The position numbers were made by a program, and so were the translations under genes. DNA of 64,000 nt from Albitalea sp966211955 (GTDB lineage Bacteria; Pseudomonadota; Gammaproteobacteria; Burkholderiales; Burkholderiaceae_C). The stretch spans positions 112,519-176,518 of the forward strand of contig CBIHOF010000011.1 of the NCBI GenBank assembly GCA_966211955.1, given 5' to 3'. Positions 63,476-64,000 of the stretch are shown here, in pieces. How positions within the stretch are numbered: position 1 is the stretch's first letter; every line of letters begins with the position of its first letter. A model generated the notes under the pieces. The model was not told the origin of the DNA, searched no databases, and saw only the letters and a list, made by a program, of their open reading frames with translations.

Positions 63476-64000
63476 ATGCAACTCGAACTCGATTTTTCTT
63501 TGCTTCCCACCGCTGAGGAGGCCGTCGGGGCGTTGCCGAAGCATCGCTTGCCAGAGTTTGACCTCGGGCGGTTCGCCCGCGAGCGAATGGCCTACGGCTC
63601 TGCGCGTGAGCGCCAAGGTGTCGTCCATCGCTTCGCACTTCCAGCATTGGAGCTCAAGCAGGTTGCAGCTGAACTTCGATGGAAGGCTGCGACTAGAGAC
63701 CCGGTTGCCATCAACGAGCTGGTGGCGCTTTTGTCCGGAGTTCCTCCCGAGCATGTCGGAAAGATTGGACTCCACGGTGCCTGCGCATCGGCCGCTACGG
63801 TGGTCAGCATCGACCTTCGCACTGGTCATCTGCACACCGACATGGGCCGCATCTGCCTCGGCCAGGCAGCCTCCCCTGCCGCCAACGGCACGGCGTTGCC
63901 TGCGTCGCATGCGCTGGTGAAGCCCCTGCCTCGCTTCCTTGTCACCTTGTTGGCCGAGACGGTCGCGTCGTCACCGCAGGCACAGTCCCTTGGCCAGTTG
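63476..64000 (+). CDS. Unrecognised protein, 5' part, runs off the window
   Basis: An open frame of 175 codons with no stop before the edge, starting MQLELDFSLLPTAEEAVGAL with GGAGG seven bases upstream. The visible part is soluble and mixed: FARERMAYGSARERQGVV, LVALLSGVPPEHVGKIGLHG, TVVSIDLRTGHLHTDMGRI and PLPRFLVTLLAETVA. No catalytic motif is evident in this part. Position about 1.1 kb inside a putative tRNA-borne element makes an element gene, possibly linked to recombination or replication, reasonable, but this is inference only. It is too near the edge to identify. Confidence 0.6.
   Translation, partial: MQLELDFSLLPTAEEAVGALPKHRLPEFDLGRFARERMAYGSARERQGVVHRFALPALELKQVAAELRWKAATRDPVAINELVALLSGVPPEHVGKIGLHGACASAATVVSIDLRTGHLHTDMGRICLGQAASPAANGTALPASHALVKPLPRFLVTLLAETVASSPQAQSLGQL

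Overview
The window is a high-GC chromosomal segment, gene-dense on both strands. It most resembles a betaproteobacterium of the order Burkholderiales (Rubrivivax/Roseateles/Rhizobacter-like). Supporting signs are protein sequences and gene neighbourhoods familiar from that order (fba-purC-purE-purK-tsaC, fmt-def facing LysM-dprA-smg, yajC-secD-secF), a PEP-CTERM protein, and an initiator-tRNA remnant of betaproteobacterial type. The placement comes from recognised families, not from a search.

Layout. 1-9.3 kb: end of ttcA, two lipoproteins, glmU, and a leftward operon tsaB-rimI-udg-PAS/GGDEF/EAL facing a PBP4-type dacB. 9.3-14.2 kb: a secreted two-CBM GH18 chitinase, then leftward an SGNH lipoprotein/ompW pair behind a perfect 18-bp palindrome, and a second SGNH-like lipoprotein without the usual serine. 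14.2-27.9 kb: core metabolism (tsaC, purK, purE, purC, fba, ilvA, pyk, pgk, azlCD) with a thioredoxin-TPR gene, a TPR gene and an unusual HTH/ATPase/STAS-like gene between. 27.9-39.8 kb: a beta-repeat protein, a lipoprotein, fmt/def, LysM-dprA-smg, a DUF1631 protein and the Sec accessory operon. 39.9-47.2 kb: a single-chain pyruvate-dehydrogenase-type E1 with no E2/E3 beside it, and a leftward cluster of PEP-CTERM protein, 2-oxoglutarate oxygenase and membrane-fused spermidine-synthase-like protein. 47.4-51.6 kb: a rightward operon of a secreted PHP-type metalloprotein, an anchored parvulin-like protein and a HupE/UreJ protein. 51.7-59.4 kb: a wrecked TonB-receptor gene, then signalling genes (TPR-PAS hybrid kinase, OmpR-type regulator, soluble REC-kinase, chemoreceptor). 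59.4-62.0 kb: LysR regulator facing a DsbA-like gene and an MBL-fold gene whose metal motif is altered.

The right end (about 62.3 kb onward) changes character. A 3' initiator-tRNA remnant with its terminator is followed by more AT-rich, sparsely coding DNA, a small coiled-coil/membrane gene and an unrecognised gene running off the edge. This looks like the boundary of an integrated element lying to the right.

No rRNA, CRISPR array, intact tRNA or recognisable transposase was seen. The most interesting points are the tRNA-remnant boundary and its edge gene, the two unexplained multi-gene clusters (PEP-CTERM/oxygenase/aminopropyltransferase-like and PHP/PPIase/HupE), the HTH-ATPase-STAS-like protein, and an 84-bp repeat that separates two different convergent gene pairs.
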